A model generated the notes under the pieces. That model did no database searches, was not told the DNA's origin, and saw only the letters and a program-made list of their open reading frames with translations. The position numbers were made by a program, and so were the translations under genes. Positions 1-9,269 of a stretch of DNA of 64,000 bases are shown piece after piece. This DNA is from an uncultured Prevotellaceae bacterium (GTDB lineage: Bacteria; Bacteroidota; Bacteroidia; Bacteroidales; Bacteroidaceae): assembly GCA_947167515.1 (NCBI GenBank), contig CAMVIM010000008.1, forward strand, positions 60,463 through 124,462. Reading direction: 5' to 3'. Position 1 is the stretch's first letter. Each line of letters opens with the position of its first letter.

Positions 1-1
1 G

Positions 2-724
2 TCGCGATTCGGCGTGTTGGCAAAAGATTTGCCAACCACTTTGCCGACGGATGTGGAGGGATTCCATATCCATTGTCATTGCGAGTCGGGCAGCGATGTG
101 TTTGCACGAACCTTGGTGCATATAGAGGAGAAGTTCTCGGGTTGGTTCCCACAGTTGAAATGGATTAACTTTGGGGGTGGGCATCTGATGACGCGGAAGG
201 ATTACGACGTGGAGTTGCTCGTCAGGACTTTGCAGGATTTTCATGTGCGCTATCCACACCTGAAGGTCATCCTCGAACCAGGCAGTGCTTTCGCTTGGCA
301 AACAGGACCTCTTGTTGCTCAAGTGGTGGATGTTGTGGAGAACAGCGGGGTGAAGACAGCCATCATCAACGCCAGCTTCACGTGTCACATGCCTGACTGT
401 CTGGAGATGCCTTACAAGCCTGCCATCCGATATGCGGAAACGCTGGAAGAGGAAGACCTCGATACGGCGAGGACAAAGCCTCACACCTATCGCATTGGTG
501 GCAATTCCTGTCTTTCTGGGGATTTCATGGGTTTGTGGCAGTTCGACCACGAACTTCAGATTGGGGAACGGCTGATTTTCGAGGACATGATTCACTACAC
601 GACGGTGAAGACCAACATGTTCAATGGCATCGGGCATCCTTCCATCGGGATGTTGCGTGAGGATGGAACATTTGAGTTGTTCCGTCGATACACATACGAA
701 GATTATCGCAACAGAATGTGCTGA
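2..724 (+). CDS. nspC: carboxynorspermidine decarboxylase, 3' part
   Basis: A PLP-dependent enzyme of alanine-racemase fold that decarboxylates carboxynorspermidine or carboxyspermidine in the polyamine pathway found in many Bacteroidetes. The frame is open from base 2, so the true start and the PLP-lysine region lie upstream of the window. About 240 C-terminal residues remain. They include HIHCHCESG, the glycine-rich phosphate-binding stretch NFGGGH, the EPGSAF motif and the C-terminal KTNMFNGIGHPSI segment typical of NspC. The gene faces a convergent receptor gene with only 8 bases between the two stop codons. The identification is firm; only the N-terminus is missing. Confidence 0.92.
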   Translation, partial: SRFGVLAKDLPTTLPTDVEGFHIHCHCESGSDVFARTLVHIEEKFSGWFPQLKWINFGGGHLMTRKDYDVELLVRTLQDFHVRYPHLKVILEPGSAFAWQTGPLVAQVVDVVENSGVKTAIINASFTCHMPDCLEMPYKPAIRYAETLEEEDLDTARTKPHTYRIGGNSCLSGDFMGLWQFDHELQIGERLIFEDMIHYTTVKTNMFNGIGHPSIGMLREDGTFELFRRYTYEDYRNRMC

Positions 725-732
725 GCATGAGC

Positions 733-3717
733 TTAGAAGCGGCCACCGCCGCCTCCGCCACCGTTTCCACCTCGGCCACCGCCTCCGAAGCCACCACGGC
801 CGCCGCCTCTTTCTCCACGACCTTCACCTCGTCCTTCACGACCGCCTTCTGCATCGAAGTCAGGACGCTCGTTCATGAAGTTGCGCATATTGCGGAGGTT
901 TTGACGTGCTTCTTGGGTGCCAAAGAGGTTAAACCGCCAGATGAAGTGAGCCATCACATAGCTGTAGATGCTGTTGGTTTCGCGGTCGGAACGAGAATAG
1001 GCGCTGATGGTGCGGCTGATGTTGCTGCGCCTGTGGAGGATGTCGTAGGCTTGCAGCGAGACAGTTGCCTGCTTCCGTTTCAGGAATCGGTAGCTCACTT
1101 GAGCATTCCAGATGAGTTCGTTGGTGTTCATGTTGGCTGATGAATAGCCGCGACGTGAACTCATGTTGATGTCGGTGGAGAAGCCGAAGCCATTATTGAA
1201 GTTTCCAGTAGAGGAGAGGCCGTAGTGGAAGTTGAAGGTGTTCTGATTGCTGGCTTCCACCATCTCGCTCATGGTCTTTGACCAGGTGATGCTTCCGTTT
1301 GCACGGATGTCGAAGTTGTTCAGTCGTAGCGTCAGGCTCAGGTTTTCTCCCAGCGTGGTCTGCTTCACATCATTTTTGAAGGTTTCATGATTCTGATAGA
1401 TGTAACCCACATTGTGTCGCAGGGAGGCAGAAGTGTTCGTGTTCAGCGTTAGCTTTTCCCACCCCAGCGGTGTGTTGAAGCCCACGTTGCCGTTGATGCC
1501 CCAGTTTCCGTTGATGTTTTCTGGACGTGTCGTTTGTCCACCCGTCTCTGCGTTGTACTCAGTGCGATTGCTGATGCTGTTTTGTGTGGTGTTGAAAGAG
1601 AAGCGGCCGAAAATGGACTGCTGGGTATTTTGCAGATAGTTGTTGTAGTCGAGGTTGATGTTGTGGGTGAATGATGGTTTCAGATTGGGGTTACCCTCAC
1701 GGATGTTGAGCGGGTTGCTGTTATCCGTCAGGTTGAAGAGGTTGGTCATGTCGGGCTGTTGTGTGTTGCCTCGGTAGGTGAGGCGAAGCGTGTGCTGCCT
1801 GGTGAATCGGAAGCGCGCGTTGAGGGTGGGGGAGATGCGCGAGATGTTGCGGCTGGCTATGGTGTCGAGTCCTTGATACTGATACACCATCTTTTGGTTT
1901 TGCTCTTCGATGCGGATGCCTGCGCTGATGTTGAGCAACTGTGTGATGTAGCGCAACGAGAAGTCAATGTTGTGTGTCTTGTTGATGTTGTCGGTGTAGC
2001 GTGAGAGCGAGTCGCTCAGGAAGTCGAAATAGTTGGGTGGCAGCATGCCGTACTGTCCGTAGTTCTCCCACAGTTCGCGCCCAATCTCGTCAGCTTTGGC
2101 AAAGTCGAAGGTCTGTCCGTCCGAATGGCGTTTGGAATAGTTGTAGCTGTAATTGAGTTGAGCGAACAGGTTGCGCATGATGGGCTCTGAATAAGAGAGT
2201 CCCACGCTAAAGTTCTTATTGTCCGAAGGGTTGTTGCGGTGGCGGTAGGTCAGGTCGGTGGAGTCGTTTCGCTGGTGATAGATGACGTTTGAGTAGTTGT
2301 AACTCTTGTTCTTGTTGTCGCTGATGGAGCCATTGAGACGCAAGCTGATGTTGCGGCCATTGGTGCCTCTCACTGCACTGGGGCCAAACCATGGCTTGCC
2401 CCTCAGACGACGATTGAGCATGAGGTTTCCGCTCACGTTGTAGTTGTCACCGTTGCTCCAGTTGGTGGACGTGTTCTCGTTGATTTTGATGTCGTTGCTG
2501 ATTTCGTCAATTTGTGCCAAAGGGTCAGAGACACCATTCTGATAGGGGTCATCGTTGAATGTGGCAGACGCATTGCTCGATGAGCTCTTGGAGTCACCTG
2601 TGGAGAAACGTGGTTGAAAAAGCAGTGTGGTGAGTGAGTCAATTTTCCATTCCGCCTTGAAGTCTCCGTTGATGTTCTTGTTTCTGTTTGTGTTTGTGTT
2701 GTGGCTATTGCTGAATGAAGCGTTGGTGGAGACGAAATTCTGCGAACTGTTGTAAGAGCGATTGTTTGTTTTGTTATAGTTGAGTCGGATGTTGCCGCCA
2801 AACTCGAAATTCTTTACGTCGAACACCAGCCGTCCGCCCACTTGTTTGTTGATGGTGTTGCCGTTGTTGCCCGTGTTGTTTTGCGAGCCGATCACGTTCG
2901 ATTGTAGTTTTTCCGAAAAGCGGTTGATCATGAGTCGTCCCGAATAGCGTTCGTGAGTGCCGTATGCAGCATCCACATTGCCGAACCATCCTTGCTGCAT
3001 GCCCTTCTTGATGGTCAGGTCAATCACCGTTTCCTCCTCGCCGTCGTCGATGCCCGTGATGCGGCTGAAGTCCGACTGCCTGTCATACGTTTTCACCTTG
3101 TCGACAATCTCGGCAGGCAGGTTCTTCATCGACATGTTCTGGTCGTTGCCAAAAAACTCCTTACCGCCCACCATGATCTTCTTCACCGTCTTGCCGTTCA
3201 CCTTCACCACGCCGTCCTCGATCGTCACGCCTGGCAATTTCTTGATGAGTTCCTCCAGCACACTCCCTTCCGGCACCTTGAAGGCATCGGCGTTGAAGAT
3301 GAGCGTATCTTCCTTCACTTCCACCTCCTTCATCTGCGCTGTCACCACTGCCTGCTTCAGTTCCACCGTGTTCGGAGTGAGCAGCACCGTTCCGATGGTC
3401 AGCGTTCCCTTGTTCTCTTTCCGCTTCACTGTGATGGGGCGGTAGAAGGTGCGATAGCCGATGTACGACACCCGCAGCAGATACGAGCCATCCTTCACTT
3501 TCTTGATGTTGAACGAGCCATCGAGAGCCGTGGCGATACCCGTCACCATCTTAGCCGTGTCAGTGGTCATCACCGCCACACTGCTCTGAATGAGTGGTTC
3601 CCCATTTTCGCTGTCCATCACCTTTCCCTTCAGCAGCGTTTGTGCTCCAGCCATTCCCACCCAGAGGCAGAGAAGCATCGCAAGCCCGATCTTGTGCCAT
3701 GTTGTCTTGTCACCCAT
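733..3717 (-). CDS. TonB-linked outer-membrane beta-barrel protein with Gly/Arg-rich tail
   Basis: A large outer-membrane protein of the OMP_b-brl_3 type common in Bacteroidales. From the chosen ATG it has about 994 residues: a signal peptide ending near AGAQ, a carboxypeptidase-regulatory-like domain at about 25-95, a plug-like region (LPGVTIEDGVVKVNG, then GKEFFGNDQ) to about 225, and a long Asn/Ser-rich barrel. An ATG 45 bases further upstream is possible, but it only adds residues read from a short degenerate repeat, so the ATG right before the signal peptide is preferred. The last roughly 40 residues are almost all Gly, Arg and Glu. No SusD partner is adjacent, so the substrate cannot be inferred; it could be a structural or surface-export barrel rather than a transporter. 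Confidence 0.85.
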   Translation of the reverse strand: MGDKTTWHKIGLAMLLCLWVGMAGAQTLLKGKVMDSENGEPLIQSSVAVMTTDTAKMVTGIATALDGSFNIKKVKDGSYLLRVSYIGYRTFYRPITVKRKENKGTLTIGTVLLTPNTVELKQAVVTAQMKEVEVKEDTLIFNADAFKVPEGSVLEELIKKLPGVTIEDGVVKVNGKTVKKIMVGGKEFFGNDQNMSMKNLPAEIVDKVKTYDRQSDFSRITGIDDGEEETVIDLTIKKGMQQGWFGNVDAAYGTHERYSGRLMINRFSEKLQSNVIGSQNNTGNNGNTINKQVGGRLVFDVKNFEFGGNIRLNYNKTNNRSYNSSQNFVSTNASFSNSHNTNTNRNKNINGDFKAEWKIDSLTTLLFQPRFSTGDSKSSSSNASATFNDDPYQNGVSDPLAQIDEISNDIKINENTSTNWSNGDNYNVSGNLMLNRRLRGKPWFGPSAVRGTNGRNISLRLNGSISDNKNKSYNYSNVIYHQRNDSTDLTYRHRNNPSDNKNFSVGLSYSEPIMRNLFAQLNYSYNYSKRHSDGQTFDFAKADEIGRELWENYGQYGMLPPNYFDFLSDSLSRYTDNINKTHNIDFSLRYITQLLNISAGIRIEEQNQKMVYQYQGLDTIASRNISRISPTLNARFRFTRQHTLRLTYRGNTQQPDMTNLFNLTDNSNPLNIREGNPNLKPSFTHNINLDYNNYLQNTQQSIFGRFSFNTTQNSISNRTEYNAETGGQTTRPENINGNWGINGNVGFNTPLGWEKLTLNTNTSASLRHNVGYIYQNHETFKNDVKQTTLGENLSLTLRLNNFDIRANGSITWSKTMSEMVEASNQNTFNFHYGLSSTGNFNNGFGFSTDINMSSRRGYSSANMNTNELIWNAQVSYRFLKRKQATVSLQAYDILHRRSNISRTISAYSRSDRETNSIYSYVMAHFIWRFNLFGTQEARQNLRNMRNFMNERPDFDAEGGREGRGEGRGERGGGRGGFGGGGRGGNGGGGGGGRF

Positions 3718-3982
3718 CTTGTGTGGTGTTGCCATGTTGCTTATTTTGCGTGGTATCGCCATGTTACTTTCCGATTTTTAGCGTGAAATACTGTTCCATA
3801 AGACACCCTACAGTTCAAAAGGTTTAATACTCCATTGGAAAAAAGCAGACAGATGGCATATTTTCTTCTTTCGCAGCACAAGGAGGGAACGATTTCCCCC
3901 TGTTAACCTCCGATTTCCTCTTTCTTTTATAAATGAGGATCAAAAAAAATGGTGATGATTCTTTATTTTCTGAATTTCTCAC

Positions 3983-3990
3983 TACCTTTG
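3983..3990 (+). promoter_or_regulatory. -7 promoter element
   Basis: TACCTTTG matches the Bacteroidales -7 consensus TAnnTTTG. A transcript starting a few bases downstream would reach the ATG at 4010. No clear -33 TTTG is seen. Confidence 0.45.
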
Positions 3991-4009
3991 GAGCCAAATT
4001 CAAAATATT

Positions 4010-4924
4010 ATGTTTACAAAAAGTCAGAATACCCAAGTTCAAAGCTGTTTTCATCTCATGATGAAGATGGTGATGGTTATGGTTCTTTTATGTGGTGCCA
4101 TTTCCCTCTCTGCCCAGGAAGAAAGGAATCGGATTTATAACATCATGTTGGGCGATGTACGCTATGCCCACCACGACGAAAAGGTGGATGCTGGTAATCT
4201 TCTTGGTCAGATACTCGTTGGTGCCATGACGGGCAAAGCTTCTGTTCAGGCCACCAATTACGAAGAAGAGGCAATGAATGCCGTTGTGCGCGGTCTTTCG
4301 AACGCCCACCGATACCGCTTCGCTGACAGGATGCCTCAGTATGGTGATGCCTCCGAAGCGGGCAACCTTGTGGCTGATGTCCTGATTACCAACATCGAGG
4401 GTTCATCGGAATCCAAATCCTACAAGGACAAGAACGGCAAGACACACGTCGAAACCTCCTATAAGGGAGAAGTGAATGCAACCATCACGCTGAAGGATGT
4501 GATGACGGGTGAGGTGTTGGCCACTCCCTCATTCTCTGGTGAAGGTTCAAGCTCTGGCTATAACTCATCCTTACACTCGGCGGTCACAAGTGCGATGGGT
4601 ATCCTTTCGAGCCGCATCACCATCTGGCTCAATCAGAGCTTGCCCTTGCAAGCCAATATCATTGAGGGCAATGCGGTCAAAAAAGATAAGCAGAAGAAGG
4701 TTTACATCGACTTGGGCAGTCGCGAAGGAGCCTATGCGGGCCTTCACATGGCTGTCTATAAAATCAAAACCGTGGCAGGTCGCGATGCAAGGCAGCAAAT
4801 CGGCAAACTGAAAATAGAATCCGTGCAGGGTGCGGACATCAGTCTCTGCAAGGTGCAGAGTGGTGGCAAGGAAATCAAAGCGGCCCTCGACGCAGGTGAA
4901 ACCCTTCTGGTCATTTCCTACTAA
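4010..4924 (+). CDS. secreted protein with FlgT-C/CsgG-like features
   Basis: A 304-residue exported protein of unproven role. A hydrophobic signal segment (about 18-38) ends with SLSAQ; the start is either the first ATG or one of the ATGs at residues 17-18. The middle, with a KSYKDKNGKTHVETSYKGEV strand pair, suggests a CsgG/curli-assembly-like lipid-associated fold. The C-terminus, with VYIDLGSREGAYAGLHMAVY followed by IGKLKIESVQ and ETLLVIS, resembles the FlgT C-terminal domain. It has no lipobox, so a periplasmic or outer-membrane-associated location is more likely than a lipoprotein. It stands alone with its own -7 element. The domain assignment rests on visual resemblance only. Confidence 0.7.
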   Translation: MFTKSQNTQVQSCFHLMMKMVMVMVLLCGAISLSAQEERNRIYNIMLGDVRYAHHDEKVDAGNLLGQILVGAMTGKASVQATNYEEEAMNAVVRGLSNAHRYRFADRMPQYGDASEAGNLVADVLITNIEGSSESKSYKDKNGKTHVETSYKGEVNATITLKDVMTGEVLATPSFSGEGSSSGYNSSLHSAVTSAMGILSSRITIWLNQSLPLQANIIEGNAVKKDKQKKVYIDLGSREGAYAGLHMAVYKIKTVAGRDARQQIGKLKIESVQGADISLCKVQSGGKEIKAALDAGETLLVISY

Positions 4925-5045
4925 CAGAACTTCCTGAAACCTCCCAACTTCCAAGCCCGTACATCCTTTTTATGTGGTCTGGAGCGTCCTATTTCGAAGT
5001 TTGTGAAGATTTGTCGGATGGAGGAGGGCGTTTTTTGACCAAATA

Positions 5046-5077
5046 TTTGTGTCAGTGGCGAAAAGGTTGTACCTTTG
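5046..5077 (+). promoter_or_regulatory. promoter of the aminotransferase gene
   Basis: TTTG, then exactly 20 bases, then TACCTTTG: a full match to the Bacteroidales -33/-7 promoter. The ATG of the next gene is 28 bases downstream. Confidence 0.8.
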
Positions 5078-5105
5078 CATGTTTTTTAACTCAAAAAAGT
5101 GACTT

Positions 5106-6311
5106 ATGCCTAAAATTTCCATACGAGGCACGGAGATGCCCAGCTCGCCTATCCGCAAGCTGGCTCCGCTGGCCGAGGATGCCAAGAGACGGGGCGTGAA
5201 GGTGTATCACCTGAACATCGGACAGCCTGACCTGCCCACGCCGCAGGTGGCTCTGGATGCCATCAAGAACATCGACCGCAAGATTCTGGAGTACAGCCCT
5301 TCGCAGGGCTATCGCAGCTACAGGGAGAAGCTGGTGAACTACTATGCGAAGTATGACATCAACCTGACGGCGGACGACATCATCATCACGAGCGGCGGTT
5401 CGGAGGCGGTGCTGTTCTCTTTTTTGGCTTGCCTGAATCCGGGCGACGAAATCATCGTGCCTGAGCCTGCTTATGCCAACTATATGGCGTTCGCCATCTC
5501 GGCAGGTGCGGTCATCCGCACTATCGCCACGACGATTGACGAGGGCTTCTCGTTGCCGAAGGTGGAAAAGTTTGAGGAGCTCATCAACGAGCGCACCCGC
5601 GCCATCCTCATCTGCAATCCGAACAACCCGACGGGTTATCTCTATACGCGCCGCGAGATGAACCAGATTCGCGACCTGGTGAAGAAGTACGACCTGTACC
5701 TCTTCTCCGACGAGGTGTATCGCGAGTTCATCTACACGGGTTCGCCCTACATCTCGGCCTGCCATCTGGAGGGCATCGAGCAGAATGTGGTGCTGATTGA
5801 CTCGGTGTCGAAGCGTTACAGCGAGTGTGGCATCCGCATCGGCGCGCTCATCACGAAGAACGAGGAAATCCGCAAGGCGGTGATGAAGTTCTGCCAGGCA
5901 CGTCTTTCTCCGCCGCTCATCGGCCAGATTGCTGCTGAGGCGAGTCTGGATGCGCCAGAAGAATACTCGCGCGACATCTACGACGAGTATGTGGAGCGGA
6001 GGAAGTGCCTCATCGACGGACTGAACCGCATCCCTGGGGTCTATTCGCCCATTCCGATGGGAGCGTTCTACACGGTGGCCAAACTGCCTGTGGACGACTG
6101 CGAGAAGTTCTGTGCGTGGTGCCTCTCCGACTTCAACTACGAGGGTGAGACGGTGATGATGGCTCCGGCAGCTGGTTTTTACACCACACCTGGTGCCGGA
6201 AAGAACGAGGTGCGCATCGCCTATGTGCTGAAGAAGGAAGATTTGGTGAGGGCACTCTTCGTGCTGCGGAAGGCTTTGGAGGCTTATCCGGGAAGAGTGA
6301 ACAATGCATGA
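5106..6311 (+). CDS. class I/II pyridoxal-phosphate aminotransferase
   Basis: A 401-residue fold-type I aminotransferase of the aspartate-aminotransferase group, cytosolic. Visible landmarks are the substrate-domain NIGQPD (37-42), TSGGSEA near 95-101, the NPNNPTG loop (171-177) and the PLP-binding lysine K236 in SVSKRYS, with an arginine-rich IRIG just after. The C-terminal small domain is complete. Substrate specificity within the class cannot be read from sequence. A strong promoter 28 bases upstream fixes the first ATG. The permease gene follows 30 bases after the stop and may be co-transcribed. Confidence 0.9.
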   Translation: MPKISIRGTEMPSSPIRKLAPLAEDAKRRGVKVYHLNIGQPDLPTPQVALDAIKNIDRKILEYSPSQGYRSYREKLVNYYAKYDINLTADDIIITSGGSEAVLFSFLACLNPGDEIIVPEPAYANYMAFAISAGAVIRTIATTIDEGFSLPKVEKFEELINERTRAILICNPNNPTGYLYTRREMNQIRDLVKKYDLYLFSDEVYREFIYTGSPYISACHLEGIEQNVVLIDSVSKRYSECGIRIGALITKNEEIRKAVMKFCQARLSPPLIGQIAAEASLDAPEEYSRDIYDEYVERRKCLIDGLNRIPGVYSPIPMGAFYTVAKLPVDDCEKFCAWCLSDFNYEGETVMMAPAAGFYTTPGAGKNEVRIAYVLKKEDLVRALFVLRKALEAYPGRVNNA

Positions 6312-6341
6312 GATGACAGTTGTCCCAATAAAACAACTTTC

Positions 6342-7589
6342 ATGTCTTTCGAACTATTCATAGCCAGACGCATTTATGCAGACAAGACAGAGGACGGGGA
6401 ACGCTTTTCCCGTCCTGCTATTCGTATAGCCATGCTGGGCGTTGCCATTGGTGTGGCGGTCATGCTGGTGAGTTTGGCTGTGGTGCTTGGTTTCAAGCAC
6501 GAGGTGAGCGAGAAGGTCATTGGCTTCGGCAGCCACATTCAGGTGCTCAGTCTCACGCAGAACCAGAACTACGAGATGATGCCCGTGCTGACCAACGACA
6601 CCCTCGTCCGCAAGGTGAAGAAAGTGCAAGGGGTTGAGCGCGTCCAGCGGTTCGCCACCAAGATTGGCATCCTGAAGACGGAAGAAAACTTTCGGGGTTT
6701 GACCTTCAAGGGAGTGGGAGAGGATTACGACCTTTCTTTCTTCCGCAAGAGCCTGAAAGATGGCGAGATGCCTCAGTTCTCCTCGCGCAAGGCTTCAAAC
6801 GAAATACTCCTCTCGAAGAAGGTGGCAGGAGACCTTGGTGTGAAGGTGGGTGACAAGATTTTTGCCTACTTCATGGGCGAGGAATCCATGCGGGCACGTC
6901 GCTTCAAGGTGGCTGGCATTTTTGCCACCAATATGAACGACTATGACAAGAACTACGTCATCACCGACCTCTACACCGTGCGCAAGCTGAACGGTTGGAC
7001 AGAAGAAATGTCCTCAGGACTGGAAGTGACTGTCAACGACTTTGACCGTGTGGAGGAACTGACACAGAAGCTCCAGTTCATCCATCAGGGCACCGACCGT
7101 AATGGGGTTACCTATGGTGTGTTTAGCATCAAGGACATCGCCGCCCACACCTTCGCTTGGCTCTCCGTGCTCGACATGAACGTGGTCATGATTCTCATCC
7201 TCATGATACTCGTCAGCGCCTTCACCGTCGTCAGCGGCCTGCTTATCATCATGCTCGAACGCATCAACATGATAGGCACCCTTAAAGTGTTGGGAGCCAC
7301 CAACGTGTCCGTCCGCAAAATCTTCATCCACTTCAGCGTCATGCTTGTGGGCAAAGGCCTTCTCTGGGGCAACCTCTTTGGCCTGCTCCTCTGCTGGCTC
7401 CAACAGCAGTTCCACCTCATTTCCCTCGATGCTTCCGTCTATTACATCGACTCTGTTCCCATCCAGTTCAACTGGCTCCTCATCCTTGCCCTCAACGCCA
7501 TCACCCTCCTCATTTCCACCCTCGTCATCTGGGGCAGTTCCCACCTCATCAGCATCGGCAAGCCATCGGAAACAGTGAGGTATGAATAG
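6342..7589 (+). CDS. LolC/LolE-type ABC transporter permease
   Basis: A 415-residue inner-membrane permease of the FtsX/LolC/LolE family. These proteins work with a LolD-type ATPase to release lipoproteins from, or move lipids across, the inner membrane. It has one N-terminal membrane helix (about 27-50), a roughly 220-residue periplasmic domain of MacB type, and three C-terminal helices (about 275-300, 325-350 and 375-400) forming the FtsX domain. The helix contains IRIAMLGVAIGVAVM, a common start of Bacteroidetes members. No ATPase gene is adjacent, so the partner must be elsewhere. A lipoprotein gene follows directly. Confidence 0.85.
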   Translation: MSFELFIARRIYADKTEDGERFSRPAIRIAMLGVAIGVAVMLVSLAVVLGFKHEVSEKVIGFGSHIQVLSLTQNQNYEMMPVLTNDTLVRKVKKVQGVERVQRFATKIGILKTEENFRGLTFKGVGEDYDLSFFRKSLKDGEMPQFSSRKASNEILLSKKVAGDLGVKVGDKIFAYFMGEESMRARRFKVAGIFATNMNDYDKNYVITDLYTVRKLNGWTEEMSSGLEVTVNDFDRVEELTQKLQFIHQGTDRNGVTYGVFSIKDIAAHTFAWLSVLDMNVVMILILMILVSAFTVVSGLLIIMLERINMIGTLKVLGATNVSVRKIFIHFSVMLVGKGLLWGNLFGLLLCWLQQQFHLISLDASVYYIDSVPIQFNWLLILALNAITLLISTLVIWGSSHLISIGKPSETVRYE

Positions 7590-7602
7590 AAAAGATATCT
7601 AT

Positions 7603-8166
7603 ATGAAAAAAGTATTATTGCTGATATTGTCTCTGCTGGCACTGGGTTGTCAGGCACAGGAGAAGAGTTTCGACATCAACCAGTACAGGGATGTCATTAT
7701 GAATGAGTATGCCTATCCCCCCCGATATGCAAAGAGCGCTGATGACGTGGTGCTCAAGGACTATGCCCTCGTGGACATTGACGGTGACGGCAAGCCCGAA
7801 CTCTGGGTGCGTGGTGACGAGGGACAGGACTGGCAAGGTGTGTTCTCCCTCGATGGTGACAGCCTCACCCTTCTTGCCAATGCCGACGTGTGCAGCGAAA
7901 TCAAGGTTTACAAGAATGCCGTGGGCTATCACAGCTACATCTCCCCCGGCCAAGTTGATGAAGCCTATTCCGTGCTGAAGAACAGCCGCATCATCTCCTC
8001 TGCCGAAATGAGCATGAAGTTCAACATCTTCTCCGAAGATCAGGAAGTCGAATATGAGGGCTACTCCATCGATGAAAAGGAGGTGGACGAGGACACCTAC
8101 AACGAATTCGTTCTGAAGCTGGGCGACACGGTGGAGGTGACGCCCGAATGGAAGACCATAGAGTAA
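7603..8166 (+). CDS. small lipoprotein, function unknown
   Basis: A 187-residue predicted lipoprotein. The chosen start (MKKVLLL) gives a signal peptide with lipobox LALGC; an upstream in-frame ATG at 7582 would overlap the permease stop and spoil the signal peptide. The mature part is acidic and contains VDIDGDGKPELWVRGD, an EF-hand-like or FG-GAP-like calcium loop often found in Bacteroidales surface or periplasmic proteins. It begins 13 bases after the permease gene and ends at a strong terminator, so the two genes probably share a transcript. Confidence 0.75.
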   Translation: MKKVLLLILSLLALGCQAQEKSFDINQYRDVIMNEYAYPPRYAKSADDVVLKDYALVDIDGDGKPELWVRGDEGQDWQGVFSLDGDSLTLLANADVCSEIKVYKNAVGYHSYISPGQVDEAYSVLKNSRIISSAEMSMKFNIFSEDQEVEYEGYSIDEKEVDEDTYNEFVLKLGDTVEVTPEWKTIE

Positions 8167-8191
8167 CAAAATGGATAATAATATAAGAAAA

Positions 8192-8222
8192 ACGCATCAT
8201 GTTTTGCATGGTGCGTTTTTTT
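8192..8222 (+). terminator. intrinsic terminator of the lipoprotein gene
   Basis: A 10-bp stem, acgcatcatg with catggtgcgt (one G-T pair), a TTTTG loop and a run of seven T. The loop also forms part of the next gene's promoter. Confidence 0.85.
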
Positions 8223-8234
8223 GTTGTACCTTTG
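8203..8234 (+). promoter_or_regulatory. promoter overlapping the upstream terminator
   Basis: TTTG in the loop of the preceding terminator, 20 bases, then TACCTTTG. The spacing is ideal for a Bacteroidales promoter, so one stretch appears to end one transcript and start the next. Confidence 0.75.
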
Positions 8235-8257
8235 TGCGCAGATAAAATAATAACGCT

Positions 8258-9061
8258 ATGGGCATTACGTATAACCAAGAAGAAAAAAAGTTCGTGTTTG
8301 ATTTTCAGCATGATGGCAAAGAGGATATTATCTCTTTGACAGGTGGCGGTTATCAAGTGGAAGCATTCGGCAAATGTTTCTACTATGGTTATGAGTTCAC
8401 GGAACAGGTGGAAACTTCTGTGCGTAGTGCCTTCATCAAGTACCTCAAATTCACGGACGCTTTGCAGGAGCATCCCGATTTGACGAACTTTATCAAGAAA
8501 GCTGTGGATGACCTCGACAAACAAATCTGTCTCTACAATTACGACCTTGTGGTGATGCCCGAATCATCCAGCAAAGTCAATCAGTATATGCTGAGGTACA
8601 TCTATCGTTTTGCCCAACCGTCGCTTCACAAGATGGAACTCGTCAAGGCTTTGCCCGCCAGCATCTCGTTCGACATGGATGCATACGAAAAGCAATATCT
8701 TGACGATGTACTGGAGAATGGTCGTCCTCGTTACACCCAAGCCCAAAAGGAAGAAGTGAAGCAATCCATAGAGAAAATGCTTGACCTCATTCATCAGAAG
8801 GACTATTTTACCATCGCCAAGGATGTGAAAAAGAGTCGCTTCCGTCCCTACATGATGCACTTCCTTAAGTTTGCTGCCAAAGCAGATGAAGAACTTTGTG
8901 CTTCGATACGGAAACAGAACGTGCTCATCATAGACGATGTGACAACCAGCGGTTCCACCCTCAACGAAATTCTCCGTACCCTCCGAATCCTCAACGAAGA
9001 CAACGACATCACCATCTTTAGTTTGATAGGTCGGAAGGACTTGATGGCAGAAGCATTCTAA
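8258..9061 (+). CDS. phosphoribosyltransferase-domain protein (ComF-like)
   Basis: A 267-residue cytosolic protein. The C-terminal part carries a PRPP-binding loop, VLIIDDVTTSGSTL (222-235), with two acidic residues followed by the T-S-G-S-T phosphate clamp of type I phosphoribosyltransferases. The N-terminal 90 residues (ITYNQEEKKFVFDF) and the helical middle with MPESSSKVN (100-108) are not ones I can name. ComF-like proteins, linked to DNA uptake, share the general plan, but the long insert between the two halves is unlike classical ComF. The gene is monocistronic, with its own promoter and a hairpin after the stop. Function is not assigned beyond the fold. Confidence 0.75.
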   Translation: MGITYNQEEKKFVFDFQHDGKEDIISLTGGGYQVEAFGKCFYYGYEFTEQVETSVRSAFIKYLKFTDALQEHPDLTNFIKKAVDDLDKQICLYNYDLVVMPESSSKVNQYMLRYIYRFAQPSLHKMELVKALPASISFDMDAYEKQYLDDVLENGRPRYTQAQKEEVKQSIEKMLDLIHQKDYFTIAKDVKKSRFRPYMMHFLKFAAKADEELCASIRKQNVLIIDDVTTSGSTLNEILRTLRILNEDNDITIFSLIGRKDLMAEAF

Positions 9062-9111
9062 AGAGAAAAATATGGAATAGGTCGGTGAAAATCGGCTCAC
9101 ATAAGAATAAG

Positions 9112-9145
9112 AATCGGCTCAAACGTGGAAGTGTTTGAGCCGATT
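9112..9145. repeat. hairpin with 13-bp stem, repeated at 19090
   Basis: aatcggctcaaac and gtttgagccgatt form a perfect 13-bp stem around an 8-base loop. A near-identical hairpin lies at 19090-19123. A single extra copy of the left arm (atcggctcac) precedes it at 9091. It lies between convergent genes and may terminate transcription, but the T-run is weak on both sides. A 47-base stretch downstream of each hairpin (9178-9224 and 19200-19246) matches at about 33 of 47 positions, so the similarity extends beyond the stem. Confidence 0.75.
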
Positions 9146-9269
9146 TGATGTTATCAGACTTAAAATGGTGTCATTACCACTTTGGAGTTTGAAAATTGAA
9201 TACTTTTCAACAAGTGGAATAAATACTACGTGTAATATGTCTATCTCGTCAAATGCACCTTTGTTTTTT

